Shown: in pieces, positions 42,841 through 51,327 of the stretch
Layout: every line of letters begins with the position of its first letter
Position numbering within the stretch: the stretch's first letter is position 1
Assembly: GCF_028435365.1 (NCBI RefSeq)
Contig: NZ_JAGTJJ010000015.1
Location: 62,001 to 126,000 of the forward strand
Length of the DNA: 64,000 nt
From: Polyangium jinanense
GTDB lineage: Bacteria; Myxococcota; Polyangia; Polyangiales; Polyangiaceae
Direction of reading: 5' to 3'
Notes under the pieces: model-generated
What the model saw: only the letters and a program-made list of their open reading frames with translations
What the model was told of the DNA's origin: nothing
Databases searched by the model: none
Made by a program: the position numbers and the translations under genes

Positions 42841-44910
42841 GTGGAATCACGGTACCGCGCCGCAGAAGCCGCCCAGTTCGTCGAGACGTACGGCCCTCGC
42901 TGGGGCGAGGATCTGGCCCTGCGCGTCTACACGTCGCGCCTGCTCGGCCAGGACCCCGATCTCGTCCTGCACGGCGGCGGCAACACCTCCGTCAAGACGC
43001 GGGTGACCGAGCTCGTCGGCGACACGACCGAGGTGCTCTACGTGAAAGGCAGCGGCTGGGATCTCGGCGCGATCGAGCCCGACGGCTTCCCCGCCTGCCG
43101 GCTCGCGCAGCTCCGGCGGCTCTGCGAGCTGCCGAGCATGACCGACGAGCAGATGGTCTCGCTCCTCCGCTCGCACATGCTCGAGCCGAGCGCGCCGACG
43201 CCCTCCGTCGAGGCCCTCCTCCACGCCTACCTGCCCTTCAAGTACATCGATCACACGCACGCCGACGCCGTGCTCGACATCGTCGATCAGCCGGGATCGA
43301 ACCAGCTCGTGCGCGAGGTCTTCGGCGATCGCGTGCTCTTCATCCCGTACGTGATGCCCGGCTTCGCGCTCGCGAAGAAGGTCGCGGATCTGTGGCGCGC
43401 GCTCACCCGCGCGGGCCGCGAGCCGAACGTGATGATCCTCGACAAGCACGGGATCTTCACCTGGGGCGAGACCGCGATGGAGAGCTACGAGCGCATGATC
43501 GCGAACGTGACGCGCGCCGAGCACTGGATCGAAGAGGCTACGGCCCTCTCGCGGCGCACGATCTCGAGCCCCTCGCCCGACGCCTGCGCGCGCCTCGCGC
43601 CGATGATTCGCGGCGCCCTCGCTCGCGCCTCCGGTGAGCGCTGGATCTGCTCGTTCCGCATGACGCCGCAGATGGTCTCGTTCTGCGACCGCAACGACCT
43701 CGACGAGATCACGCAGCTCGGCCCAGCCACGCCCGATCACGTGCTGCGCACGAAGCCGAAGCCGCTGCTCTTGCCGCCGCTCTCGCCCGACGATCGGCAC
43801 AAGACGAAGGCCACACTCGACGCGGCGATCTCCGAGTACGCCGAGCAGTACAGGGCCTACTTCCGCCGCTGCTCGGCTGCGCGCCCCGGCGAGAGGCGCG
43901 AGCTCGACCCATGGCCACGCGTGCTGCTCATCGAGGGCCTCGGCGCGTTCACCGCGGGCAAGACGCGCAAGGACGCCGAGATCACGGCCGACATCTACGA
44001 GCACACGACGGGCGTGATCGAGCAGGCCACGGCGAACGCCGGCTACGAGCCCGCGAGCGAGCTCGACATCTTCGACGTGGAGTACTGGAGCCTCGAACAG
44101 GCGAAGCTGAAGAAGAGCGCGGGCGCGGGCAAACCCCTCGATCGGCACGTCGCGTTCGTGACAGGCGCGGCCTCGGGCATCGGCTTCGCCACAGCACGCG
44201 CGCTGCTCGCCGCGGGCGCGCACGTGGCGCTCACGGATCGAGACGAGGAGGCCCTCGAGCGCGCCGCGCAGTCACTCGTCGAAGCGCACAGCGATCGGGT
44301 GTTCCTGCTCCCCTGCGACGTGACCTCGAAGGACGACGTGCGCGTGGCGATCCGCAAGGCGACGCTGCGCTTCGGCGGGCTCGACGTGGTCGTGTCGAAC
44401 GCAGGCGCAGCGTTCGAGGGGCCGATCCACGGGGAACAGGGCGACAGCGCGCTACGCGCCTCGCTGGAGGTGAACTTACTCGGGCACCAGAACGTCGCGC
44501 GGTTCGCCTCTGACGTCCTGATCCAGCAAGGCTCGGGCGGCGTGCTCCTCTTCAACGCATCGAAGAGCGCATTCAACCAGGGCCCCGATTTCGGCCCATA
44601 CGCGATCCCCAAGGCCGCACTCGTCGCGCTCACGCGGCAGTACGCCGTGGATCTCGCGCCCTACGGGATCCGCTCGAACGCGGTGAACGCCGATCGCATC
44701 CGCACAGGCATCTTTGGCGGCGGCATGCTCGAAGCCCGCGCCCGCGCCCGCGGTGTCGGCGTGGATGAATATTTCCGGGCAAACCTGCTCCGCCGCGAAA
44801 CCACCGCAGCCGACGTGGCGCAGGCCTTCGTTTATCTCGCCACGGCCGAGGCAACGACAGGCTGCGTCATCACGGTCGACGGAGGAAACGCAGCGGCGTT
44901 CCCGCGGTAG
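42841..44910 (+). CDS. Bifunctional class II aldolase / short-chain dehydrogenase
   Basis: 689 residues. Residues about 1-420 are a class II aldolase domain (VLHGGGNTSVK, and IDHTHADAVLDI with the zinc-binding His pair). Residues about 430-689 are a short-chain dehydrogenase with NAD loop TGAASGIG, VSNAGAAFEG, and the catalytic YAIPK preceded by FNASKSAF. This fusion matches the family annotated as bifunctional rhamnulose-1-phosphate aldolase/lactaldehyde dehydrogenase, in which both steps of 6-deoxysugar breakdown sit in one chain. No other rhamnose genes are present, so the sugar is uncertain. It begins 94 bp after ahcY under its own -10-like element. Confidence 0.88.
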   Translation: MESRYRAAEAAQFVETYGPRWGEDLALRVYTSRLLGQDPDLVLHGGGNTSVKTRVTELVGDTTEVLYVKGSGWDLGAIEPDGFPACRLAQLRRLCELPSMTDEQMVSLLRSHMLEPSAPTPSVEALLHAYLPFKYIDHTHADAVLDIVDQPGSNQLVREVFGDRVLFIPYVMPGFALAKKVADLWRALTRAGREPNVMILDKHGIFTWGETAMESYERMIANVTRAEHWIEEATALSRRTISSPSPDACARLAPMIRGALARASGERWICSFRMTPQMVSFCDRNDLDEITQLGPATPDHVLRTKPKPLLLPPLSPDDRHKTKATLDAAISEYAEQYRAYFRRCSAARPGERRELDPWPRVLLIEGLGAFTAGKTRKDAEITADIYEHTTGVIEQATANAGYEPASELDIFDVEYWSLEQAKLKKSAGAGKPLDRHVAFVTGAASGIGFATARALLAAGAHVALTDRDEEALERAAQSLVEAHSDRVFLLPCDVTSKDDVRVAIRKATLRFGGLDVVVSNAGAAFEGPIHGEQGDSALRASLEVNLLGHQNVARFASDVLIQQGSGGVLLFNASKSAFNQGPDFGPYAIPKAALVALTRQYAVDLAPYGIRSNAVNADRIRTGIFGGGMLEARARARGVGVDEYFRANLLRRETTAADVAQAFVYLATAEATTGCVITVDGGNAAAFPR

Positions 44911-44915
44911 GTCGA

Positions 44916-44945
44916 TTGAATTGCGTCGGGAACACGACGTACCAT
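44916..44945 (+). promoter_or_regulatory. Promoter of the TatT-like gene, probably leaderless
   Basis: TTGAAT (44916-44921), an 18-bp spacer, TACCAT (44940-44945), then seven bases to the GTG at 44953. No ribosome site is present. Confidence 0.45.
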
Positions 44946-44952
44946 CCGCGTC

Positions 44953-45879
44953 GTGCGTCCCCTCCAAACCCTCTCCGTCCTCGCGCTCTCCGCCCTCTCG
45001 CTCACCAGCACGGGGTGCATCAAGAAGATGTTCCTCGAAGGCCAGATCGAAGCCACAGCCACAGCCTCGGCCGCGATCGATACGTTGACCGACTACGAGG
45101 TCGCAAAGGTCGTCGCGTTCAACGGCATCGGCCAGTTCGAGGGCATGCACTATCTCGCCCCCGACAACGAGGACGCACTCTTCGCACTCGTCAAGACCTA
45201 TACGAGCGCCACATTCGCCTTCATCGAGGACGAGCTCGAGCAAGCCGAGGACGAGGAGGGGCTCGAAGGTCCGCGCTATCTGCACCTGAGAAACCGCGCG
45301 TCTGCGGCCTACGATCGCGGCCTACGGTACGGCCTCGAGCTCCTCGAGATGTATCACCCGGGCTTCGAGGGTGCGCGCAAGAACGACGACACGATGCGCG
45401 CCTACACCGCGCAGTTCACGGATCCCGAGCGCGACGCCCCTGCCCTCTTCTGGGCCGGCTACGCGTGGATCAGCAAGACGAACATCCTGAAGGACGACCC
45501 CGCGGCCGTCGGAGATCTGTTCATCGGCGTCGCACTCATGGAGCGATCCGTGGCGCTGGATCCGAAGTACATGGCCGGCAGCGGTCACACGATCCTCGGC
45601 GCCTATCACGCCCGCACCGCGATGGCCGAGCTCGACGAGGCAAAGAAGCACTTCGATCAGTCACTCGCGATCCACGGCGGCAAGATGCTCCTGACGCAGG
45701 TGCAGTACGCCGCGAAATACCATTGCTTCAAAGGCGACAAGGAGAGCTACGTGAAAGCCCTGACCGAGGTCGTCGAAGCCGGCGACGTCTTCCCCGAGCA
45801 GCGCCTGGCAAACGTGGTCGCGAAGCGCCGCGCCGTGCGTTACCTCGGCAAGGTGCGCATGCGCGAGTGCGGGTTCTAA
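44953..45879 (+). CDS. TatT-family lipoprotein (TRAP transporter-associated)
   Basis: 308 residues from a GTG. The signal ends in a lipobox-like LTSTGC. The mature protein is helical, with TPR-like pairs (ALFWAGYAWISKTNILKDD, then GSGHTILGAYHARTAMAELD). It matches the TRAP transporter TatT component family, described in Treponema, where a TPR lipoprotein trimer works with a periplasmic TatP binding protein and a TRAP permease. The permease genes (dctM/dctQ-like) lie on the opposite strand, converging on it across the 303-bp element B. The synteny supports a shared function, although the genes cannot share a transcript. Confidence 0.85.
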   Translation: MRPLQTLSVLALSALSLTSTGCIKKMFLEGQIEATATASAAIDTLTDYEVAKVVAFNGIGQFEGMHYLAPDNEDALFALVKTYTSATFAFIEDELEQAEDEEGLEGPRYLHLRNRASAAYDRGLRYGLELLEMYHPGFEGARKNDDTMRAYTAQFTDPERDAPALFWAGYAWISKTNILKDDPAAVGDLFIGVALMERSVALDPKYMAGSGHTILGAYHARTAMAELDEAKKHFDQSLAIHGGKMLLTQVQYAAKYHCFKGDKESYVKALTEVVEAGDVFPEQRLANVVAKRRAVRYLGKVRMRECGF

Positions 45880-45889
45880 GAGGGCGCTC

Positions 45890-46170
45890 GGCAGCGTAGC
45901 GCCGGGGTTTCACCCCGGACCCGACCAGGGGTTGTCCACCCCGGACCCGGACCAGCGCAAGCGCTGGACCCGGGGTCGATGAACTGCGCGATGCGCAGTT
46001 CATCGAACAGGCCAGGTCAAGACCAACGACGACCCTGCTGGCCGCACCGGGCCCGTTGGAAGAACTGCGCGATGCGCAGTTCTTCCACCCTCGGTCCAGG
46101 CCGTGCCTGGTCCGGGTCGAGGGGCGGACAGCCCCCGCGGGGTCCGGGGCAGCGCCCCGGCGCAACGGCT
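45890..46170. repeat. Inverted hairpin-rich intergenic element, copy B
   Basis: It has the same architecture as copy A at 33149-33509. The left palindrome is CGATGAACTGCGC (45977-45989), GAT, complement (45993-46005); the right palindrome is GGAAGAACTGCGC (46058-46070), GAT, complement (46074-46086). Each is flanked outward by GGTCC-, GGGGTGGAC- and GGGGCAGCGCCCC-type hairpins. The spacer is about 52 bp instead of 130 bp but shares both ends (CGGGCCCG and GGCCTGTT, read in reverse) with copy A. It fills the whole gap between the convergent TatT and DctM genes. Confidence 0.85.
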
Positions 46171-46182
46171 TGCGATGAGACG

Positions 46183-47844
46183 CTAGCCTCCGTCCTTCCC
46201 CGCTTCGAGCATCTCCTTCAGCAGATCGTCCATCTCGTCCGCGGCTTTCGGCGCCTCCGCGTCGGGCGCTCCTGCGTCTGCGCCGCCGCCGAGCATCTCC
46301 TTCAGCAGCGCATCCATCTCGTCCGCGCCTGCGTCTGCGCCTGCGTCCGCGCCGCTGTCCACTGCGGGAATGACGTCGCCCTTGGGCTTCGGCGTCTCGG
46401 GTTGCTTCGCTGCTGCGATCCCCTGCCCGTCCGCGCCCCACTTCGCGATGTCTTCCTTGCTGCACGGCTTGAGGTTGTTCGTGTCCTCCTGCACGCATTC
46501 GAGCAGCCATGCCTCGCGCGGCGCGACTCCGTCTTTCGCGGCCTGCGCCCGCGCATGCGCGACGTCGCCCGCGATCGTGAAGCTCGACATGGATGGCATG
46601 ACGATCACGACGCCGAGGCCGATCGTCAGCACTGCGACGAAGGGTAGGACGACGCGGTAGACATCGACGATCGGACGCGAGAAGCGGAAGCTCGCGATGA
46701 AGAGGTTCAACCCCATCGGCGGCGTCACGTACGCGATCTCGAGGTTGAGCAGGAACATGACCGCGAGGTGGAATGGGTTGATGTGGAACGTCGCGGCGAG
46801 CGGGATGAGCAGCGGTATCGCCACGAGCAGCGCGCCAAACGGCTCCATCAGCATGGCGAGCACGAAGACGAAGAGGTTCAAGACCAGGATGAACTGCCAG
46901 GCCTCGGTCATGCCGCGCGCGGTGAACCATTCGAGGATCGCCTGCGGGATGCGCTCCTGGATGATGTAGTTCGTCATGGCCGTGGCCATCGCGAGGATGA
47001 GGATGATCGCGCCGGAGAGCGTCATCGCGTCGCGCGCGACCTTCACGACCTTGCGCAGGGTCAGATCCTTGTAGACGAAGACCTCGACGATCAGCGTGTA
47101 GATCACGGCCGCGCCGGCGCTCTCGTCGAGCTCCATGAGCCCCGTCGCCAGGCCGAGGCCGACGAGCAGCGGGGTCGCGAGCTCCCACTTCACGGCCCAT
47201 ACCGCGGAGCCGGCTTCTTTGAGGTCAAACTTCGATCGCGGGATGCCCGACCGCTTGCCCTCGTAGAACGCGTAGCCGCAGAGCAGCACCATCAAGAGGA
47301 GGCCCGGAGGCAGCGTCGCCTTGTAGGCGCGCGTGACGTCCACGCCCGCGACGAAGGCGTAGATCATGACGAGCGGGCTCGGGAAGAACAGCAGGCCCAT
47401 CGCCCCTGCCGTCGTGACGAGGCCGAGCGTGAACTTCTCCGAATAACCCTGCCGGCGAAGCGCCGGATAGAGCAGGCCGCCGATCGCGACGATGGTGACG
47501 CCGCTGCCGCCCGTGAGCGTCGCGAAGAACGCGCTCGCCACGGTGCACACGATCGCGAGCCCCCCAGGCATCCAACCGAGCACCGCCGAGGCGGCGCGGA
47601 CGATGCGATCGGGCGTCTTCGACTCGGCCATCAAGTAGCCGACGAACGTGAAGAGCGGGATCGTGGCGAGGATGGGCGTGTTCGAGAACCTGTCTTCGAG
47701 CACGTTCGCCGCGATGAACCGGACGAAGCGTTGATCGGGCAGATCCGAGCCGAGCCACGACAGGATGGAGATGCCGCCCATCACGGCGAAGAGCGGCATC
47801 CCCACGAGCGTGAGGAGGAAGATGACGATCGCCCAGAGTTTCAT
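46183..47844 (-). CDS. TRAP transporter large permease (DctM/TatM-like) with C-terminal extension
   Basis: 553 residues from the ATG at 47844, which overlaps the upstream DctQ-like stop by 4 bp. About 12 membrane helices carry the TRAP large-subunit landmarks: PLFAVMGGISILSWLG, FFATLTGGSGVTIVAIGGL, AMLMEPFG and EIAYVTPPMGLNLF. After residue about 430 there is an extra-cytoplasmic or cytoplasmic tail of about 120 residues with two copies of DEMD(A/D)LLKEML separated by an Ala/Gly/Asp-rich stretch, which is not part of the standard family. It imports an unknown organic acid or similar ligand together with DctQ and a binding protein. Confidence 0.9.
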   Translation of the reverse strand: MKLWAIVIFLLTLVGMPLFAVMGGISILSWLGSDLPDQRFVRFIAANVLEDRFSNTPILATIPLFTFVGYLMAESKTPDRIVRAASAVLGWMPGGLAIVCTVASAFFATLTGGSGVTIVAIGGLLYPALRRQGYSEKFTLGLVTTAGAMGLLFFPSPLVMIYAFVAGVDVTRAYKATLPPGLLLMVLLCGYAFYEGKRSGIPRSKFDLKEAGSAVWAVKWELATPLLVGLGLATGLMELDESAGAAVIYTLIVEVFVYKDLTLRKVVKVARDAMTLSGAIILILAMATAMTNYIIQERIPQAILEWFTARGMTEAWQFILVLNLFVFVLAMLMEPFGALLVAIPLLIPLAATFHINPFHLAVMFLLNLEIAYVTPPMGLNLFIASFRFSRPIVDVYRVVLPFVAVLTIGLGVVIVMPSMSSFTIAGDVAHARAQAAKDGVAPREAWLLECVQEDTNNLKPCSKEDIAKWGADGQGIAAAKQPETPKPKGDVIPAVDSGADAGADAGADEMDALLKEMLGGGADAGAPDAEAPKAADEMDDLLKEMLEAGKDGG

Positions 47845-49103
47845 CGCGCCCCCTCCCCTGCCGCCGCGGATGCATCTGGCGCGTCGTCCTCGTCCCGCTC
47901 GTCGGCGTCGGACTCGACGGAGGCGTGGCCGGACGCGACGAACAGCGCGCGGAGCAGCACGCGCAGGCCGATCATCCAGAGCCCCACGACCCACATGAGG
48001 TTCATGTCGTGCACGAGCACGCCACGCGCGCTCTCGCCGGGCAGGTTCACGATGGCCACACGCGGCTCTTCTTCGGCGCCCGGCGGAGCCTTCATGCTCG
48101 CGAGCTCCTCCGCGGTGAAGCGATCGGCGAAGCCCGCCTCGTCGAGCCAGGTGTTCCACGCGCGACCGTTCATGCGCGAAGGATCGTCCCAGCGGGCGCC
48201 CTTGAAGACGACGGCGGGCATGGCCCGCAGATCGAGCGCGAGCTGCTTGCGCAGGACGAAGACGTGCAGCGACGAGGTGCGCGCGATGCCCGAGACCTTC
48301 TCCGCGATCGGCGCGTCCTTGGGCTGGCCGAAGCCCTCGATCGAGATGTAGTCGAGAAAGCCGAAGCCCGCGGTGAAGCAGACGGCGGCCGTCGCGAGAG
48401 CGCCCGCGATGTGCACGAAGGGGCGGAGCTTCGGCTGCATGAAGCGCAGCACGACGTCGATGTTGATGTGCTTCGAGCGCGCCGCCGCGAGCGACCCGCC
48501 GATGAGCGCGACGAGCAGCGTGAGGCGCGTGGCCACGCCGCGCAGGCCGCCGACGAGCGTGAGCGCCGAGCCCTCCTGGAGCCAGTTCAGGATCGCGTCG
48601 AAGTGATCCACGCCGATCTTGCGCCACGCCGGCGCGATGCCCGCGCCGATCGCCATCGCCGCGATCGTCACGATCGCGCGCTTCCTCTCGCTATCGACCT
48701 TCGCGCGCGCCGTCCCGAACCGCGCCAGCGCGCCGAGGATCGCTGCGCCGAGCAGCCCGCGAAACACGGTCCCGGCGGCGTTGTCCGCTTGCACCGGCGC
48801 GGCCAGGCCGCGCAGCGAGATCCACGCGACCAGCGAGAACACGAGCGCGAGCAGCACCACGAAGAGCAGGCGCGATTCGAACCACGTGAGCGCTCGCTCG
48901 ATTCGCACGAACGGCAGGCCCCACGCGGCGCCTGCAGGTTTCGGCTCCGCGTGCGTTTGCGCGTCCTCCTCACGCGAAGGCACGTCCTCCGCTTCGCCCT
49001 TCTCCGTGCTCGTGGAAGCGTCGGATTCGCTGGGCGCTTCGGCCTCGGCCGGGTCTTTCGTTTCGTCGTCGCCCTGGCCTTCGTCGTCGCGTTCGCCTGC
49101 CAT
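47841..49103 (-). CDS. TRAP transporter small permease (DctQ-like), enlarged
   Basis: 420 residues, more than twice the usual DctQ length. It has an acidic, disordered N-terminus of about 55 residues. The membrane part includes the DctQ signature LIGGSLAAARSKHINIDVV near residue 205. A soluble insertion of about 100 residues (roughly 280-385, with LDEAGFADRFTAEELASM) precedes a last helix and an acidic tail. The core should be the four-helix small subunit that pairs with DctM. Added segments may replace or dock another subunit (inference). It is followed by DctM with an ATGA overlap. No binding-protein gene lies upstream, where the next gene is divergent. Confidence 0.8.
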   Translation of the reverse strand: MAGERDDEGQGDDETKDPAEAEAPSESDASTSTEKGEAEDVPSREEDAQTHAEPKPAGAAWGLPFVRIERALTWFESRLLFVVLLALVFSLVAWISLRGLAAPVQADNAAGTVFRGLLGAAILGALARFGTARAKVDSERKRAIVTIAAMAIGAGIAPAWRKIGVDHFDAILNWLQEGSALTLVGGLRGVATRLTLLVALIGGSLAAARSKHINIDVVLRFMQPKLRPFVHIAGALATAAVCFTAGFGFLDYISIEGFGQPKDAPIAEKVSGIARTSSLHVFVLRKQLALDLRAMPAVVFKGARWDDPSRMNGRAWNTWLDEAGFADRFTAEELASMKAPPGAEEEPRVAIVNLPGESARGVLVHDMNLMWVVGLWMIGLRVLLRALFVASGHASVESDADERDEDDAPDASAAAGEGAR

Positions 49104-49187
49104 GGCGCGACATTAACGGTTTCAGGAAGCCCCGGTAAACGGCGGCGAACGCTTCGACGCTGTGCGTAACGGGGGTTTGGGGGCGTA

Positions 49188-49247
49188 GCTCGGCTTGTCC
49201 GAGCGTGGCCCCATCGTCAGAAAGGTTTTCCCTGGCTGGATCCAGGG
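49188..49247 (+). other. Two hairpins upstream of the FAD oxidoreductase gene
   Basis: GCTCGG/CCGAGC (49188-49204, 5-nt loop) and CCCTGG/CCAGGG (49230-49247, 6-nt loop) lie 55-115 bp before the gene and upstream of its promoter at 49267. They resemble tRNA arms but lack an anticodon stem. Their role is unknown. Confidence 0.3.
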
Positions 49248-49266
49248 CTCCGCGCCCCGTGATGCG

Positions 49267-49295
49267 TGGACAAACGGGAGCACGCGGGCTAACGA
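49267..49295 (+). promoter_or_regulatory. Promoter of the FAD oxidoreductase gene, probably leaderless
   Basis: TGGACA (49267-49272), a 17-bp spacer, TAACGA (49290-49295), then seven bases to the ATG at 49303, with no ribosome site. Confidence 0.5.
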
Positions 49296-49302
49296 AACCC
49301 GC

Positions 49303-50850
49303 ATGGAACAGCGCGCCGACGTCGTGATCGTGGGGGCCGGGCACAACGGACTCGCGGCGGCCATCCTGCTCGCTCGGAAGAAGCTCCGGGTTCTGGTCCT
49401 GGAAGAAAAACCCACCCTCGGCGGCGCCACGAAAACCGAATTCCCGTTTTCCCGCGCTCCGAAGCTCGGCGTTTCGACCGGCGCGTATCTGCTCGGCCTG
49501 ATCCCGCCGGAGCTGCTCGCGAAGCTCGGCGTTGATCTGCCCATGAAGCGGCGCGATCCGCATTACTTCCTTCCCACGCGGGGCAACCGATACCTGCTCT
49601 TCGGATCCGACACGGCGTCGATGCGCCGGCAAATCTCGGAGTTTTTCTCGGAGGCGGACTGGAACGCGAACGTCGCGCTGAACGAGGAGCTCGCGGCGAT
49701 CCGTGACGACATCGCAAAGACGTGGCTCGAAGAGCCGCTCTCGCTGGAGGAGACGGCCGAGCGGTACGTGCGGCCCGCGCTGCGCAAGGCGTTCGTCGAT
49801 CTCTGTCGCGGGCCCGTGAGCGACTACCTCGATCGGTTCGGGTTCCAGAGCGATCTCATCAAGGCGATGTACGCCGTGACCGACGGCTTTTCCGGGCTCT
49901 CGGGCGGCTACGACTCGCCCGGTACGGGCATGAACTTCCTCGTCCACAACATGTGCCGCCTGCCCGGCGCCGATGGGACGTGGATGGTCGTCGAAGGGGG
50001 CATGGGCACGGTGTCGCAGACACTCGCGGCGAAGGCGCGCGACGAGGGCGCGGTGATTCGCGAAGGCGCGAAGGTCGCGTCGATCGAGGTGACGGACGGC
50101 GCGGTGAGCGGCGTGATCCTGGAGGACGGTTCGCGGATCGCGACGAAGGTCGTGGTGTCGAACGCGGATCCCTACCGGACGCGCGGGCTCGTGGGGAAAG
50201 AGCATCTGTCGGCGGCGCTGTCGCAGCGCCTCGACGAAGTGCAGCGGCCGGGCACGACCATGAAGGTGAACATGGCGCTGCGAGAGCTGCCGACGTTCAC
50301 GTGTTTGCCCGAGGATCGTGGGCAGTACGGCTCGACGATCCATCTCCTGCCCGACGAGGACGAGGTGCTCGCGTCGCTCCGAAAAACCCACGCCGACGCG
50401 ATGGCCGGGCGTCTGCCGGAGTTCCCGTCGATGGAGTGGTACATCCACACGGCCGTCGACGGCTCGCTGCGCGACGCGGAGGGACGACACAACGCCGCGC
50501 TCTTCGTGCAATGGGTGCCTTACGAGCTCGAAGGCGGCCGCGCCTGGGACGACGCGCTGCCGGGCTACGTGAAGCATCTGCTCTCGATCTGCGATCGCTT
50601 CGCGCCCGGCACGAGTGATCTCGTGGAGGACACGTTCGCGCTGTCGCCGAAGGGAATCGAGCGACATTTCGGCATCACGTACGGACACATCCACCACGTG
50701 GACAACAGCTACGGTTTTTCCGAGCGCATGCCGTATCGCTTCGGCGTCCCCGGCCTCTACCTCGCGAGCGCCGGCGCGCACCCGGCCGGCGCGGTGATCG
50801 GCGCCGCGGGCCACAACGCAGCAGAGGCCGTGATCAAGGACCTCGGGTAA
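49303..50850 (+). CDS. FAD-dependent oxidoreductase, phytoene desaturase / PYROXD2-like
   Basis: 515 residues from the ATG at 49303. The dinucleotide-binding motif VIVGAGHNGLAAAILLARK opens the protein, followed by LEEKPTLGGATKTE. The late FAD-contact segment is YLASAGAHPAGAVIGAAGHNAA. This is the CrtI-like amine oxidase/phytoene desaturase superfamily, closest in pattern to the PYROXD2-type group rather than to true carotenoid desaturases. No crt genes are nearby, so carotenoid synthesis is unlikely from context. The stop codon overlaps the -10-like element of the next gene. Confidence 0.85.
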   Translation: MEQRADVVIVGAGHNGLAAAILLARKKLRVLVLEEKPTLGGATKTEFPFSRAPKLGVSTGAYLLGLIPPELLAKLGVDLPMKRRDPHYFLPTRGNRYLLFGSDTASMRRQISEFFSEADWNANVALNEELAAIRDDIAKTWLEEPLSLEETAERYVRPALRKAFVDLCRGPVSDYLDRFGFQSDLIKAMYAVTDGFSGLSGGYDSPGTGMNFLVHNMCRLPGADGTWMVVEGGMGTVSQTLAAKARDEGAVIREGAKVASIEVTDGAVSGVILEDGSRIATKVVVSNADPYRTRGLVGKEHLSAALSQRLDEVQRPGTTMKVNMALRELPTFTCLPEDRGQYGSTIHLLPDEDEVLASLRKTHADAMAGRLPEFPSMEWYIHTAVDGSLRDAEGRHNAALFVQWVPYELEGGRAWDDALPGYVKHLLSICDRFAPGTSDLVEDTFALSPKGIERHFGITYGHIHHVDNSYGFSERMPYRFGVPGLYLASAGAHPAGAVIGAAGHNAAEAVIKDLG

Positions 50851-50853
50851 GCT
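50848..50853 (+). promoter_or_regulatory. -10-like TAAGCT seven bases before the DUF3592 gene
   Basis: TAAGCT, seven bases, then the GTG at 50861. It overlaps the TAA stop of the preceding gene. No ribosome site is present. Confidence 0.3.
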
Positions 50854-50860
50854 CTCGCCC

Positions 50861-51253
50861 GTGTTCTCGCCCGTCGGCATCTCCCTCGCAGCAGGGATCT
50901 CGGCGCTCGCGGGTCTCGTCGAGATCGTGCGCGCCGCTCGGCTCGTGCGCGTGGGCAAGATCGCGACGGCGCGCGTCGTCGTAAACACATCCGCCGAGCC
51001 AGACGACGACGATCCACCGCCGCGGCTTCGTTTCCGAACGGAGGACGGGCTCGACGTCGAGGTGATCGAGCGGACGCGCAAGGCCGGTGACGAGGCGCGG
51101 ATCGGCGCGGAGGTGCCCGTGCTCTACGATCCGCGGGATCCCGAACGCGCGCGGCGAAACGCGTCGGCGCAGATCTGGGGCCCGGGGCTCGTGTGGATCG
51201 CGTTCGCCGCGCTGCTCGGTGTCGCCGCGGCCGTCCAGGCGCTCGTGACCTAG
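50861..51253 (+). CDS. DUF3592-like small membrane protein
   Basis: 130 residues from a GTG. Two hydrophobic helices, one at each end, flank a small beta-rich domain with LRFRTEDGLDVEV and the family-typical EVPVLYDPRDPERAR, as in DUF3592 proteins. The function of that family is not established. It lies 10 bp after the oxidoreductase gene on the same strand. Confidence 0.7.
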   Translation: MFSPVGISLAAGISALAGLVEIVRAARLVRVGKIATARVVVNTSAEPDDDDPPPRLRFRTEDGLDVEVIERTRKAGDEARIGAEVPVLYDPRDPERARRNASAQIWGPGLVWIAFAALLGVAAAVQALVT

Positions 51254-51327
51254 CCGTCCGTGTCACAAAACGAGCACGGACTCTCCCCACCCGCTCGGGC
51301 CAGAACGAAGTAGTATCGCCGGAGACC

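Noticed and set aside
47845..48627. Upstream extension of the DctM frame
   Set aside because: It overlaps DctQ out of frame; the ATG at 47844 in an ATGA overlap is the natural start.
49177..49265. tRNA-like pattern with a GCTCGG/CCGAGC D-arm-like hairpin and a second stem
   Set aside because: No anticodon stem, no GTTC-type T-loop and no matching acceptor ends; kept only as two hairpins.
49303..50850. Carotenoid phytoene desaturase (crtI)
   Set aside because: The fold is related, but there are no crt neighbours and the pattern fits the PYROXD2-like branch better, so no gene symbol was given.
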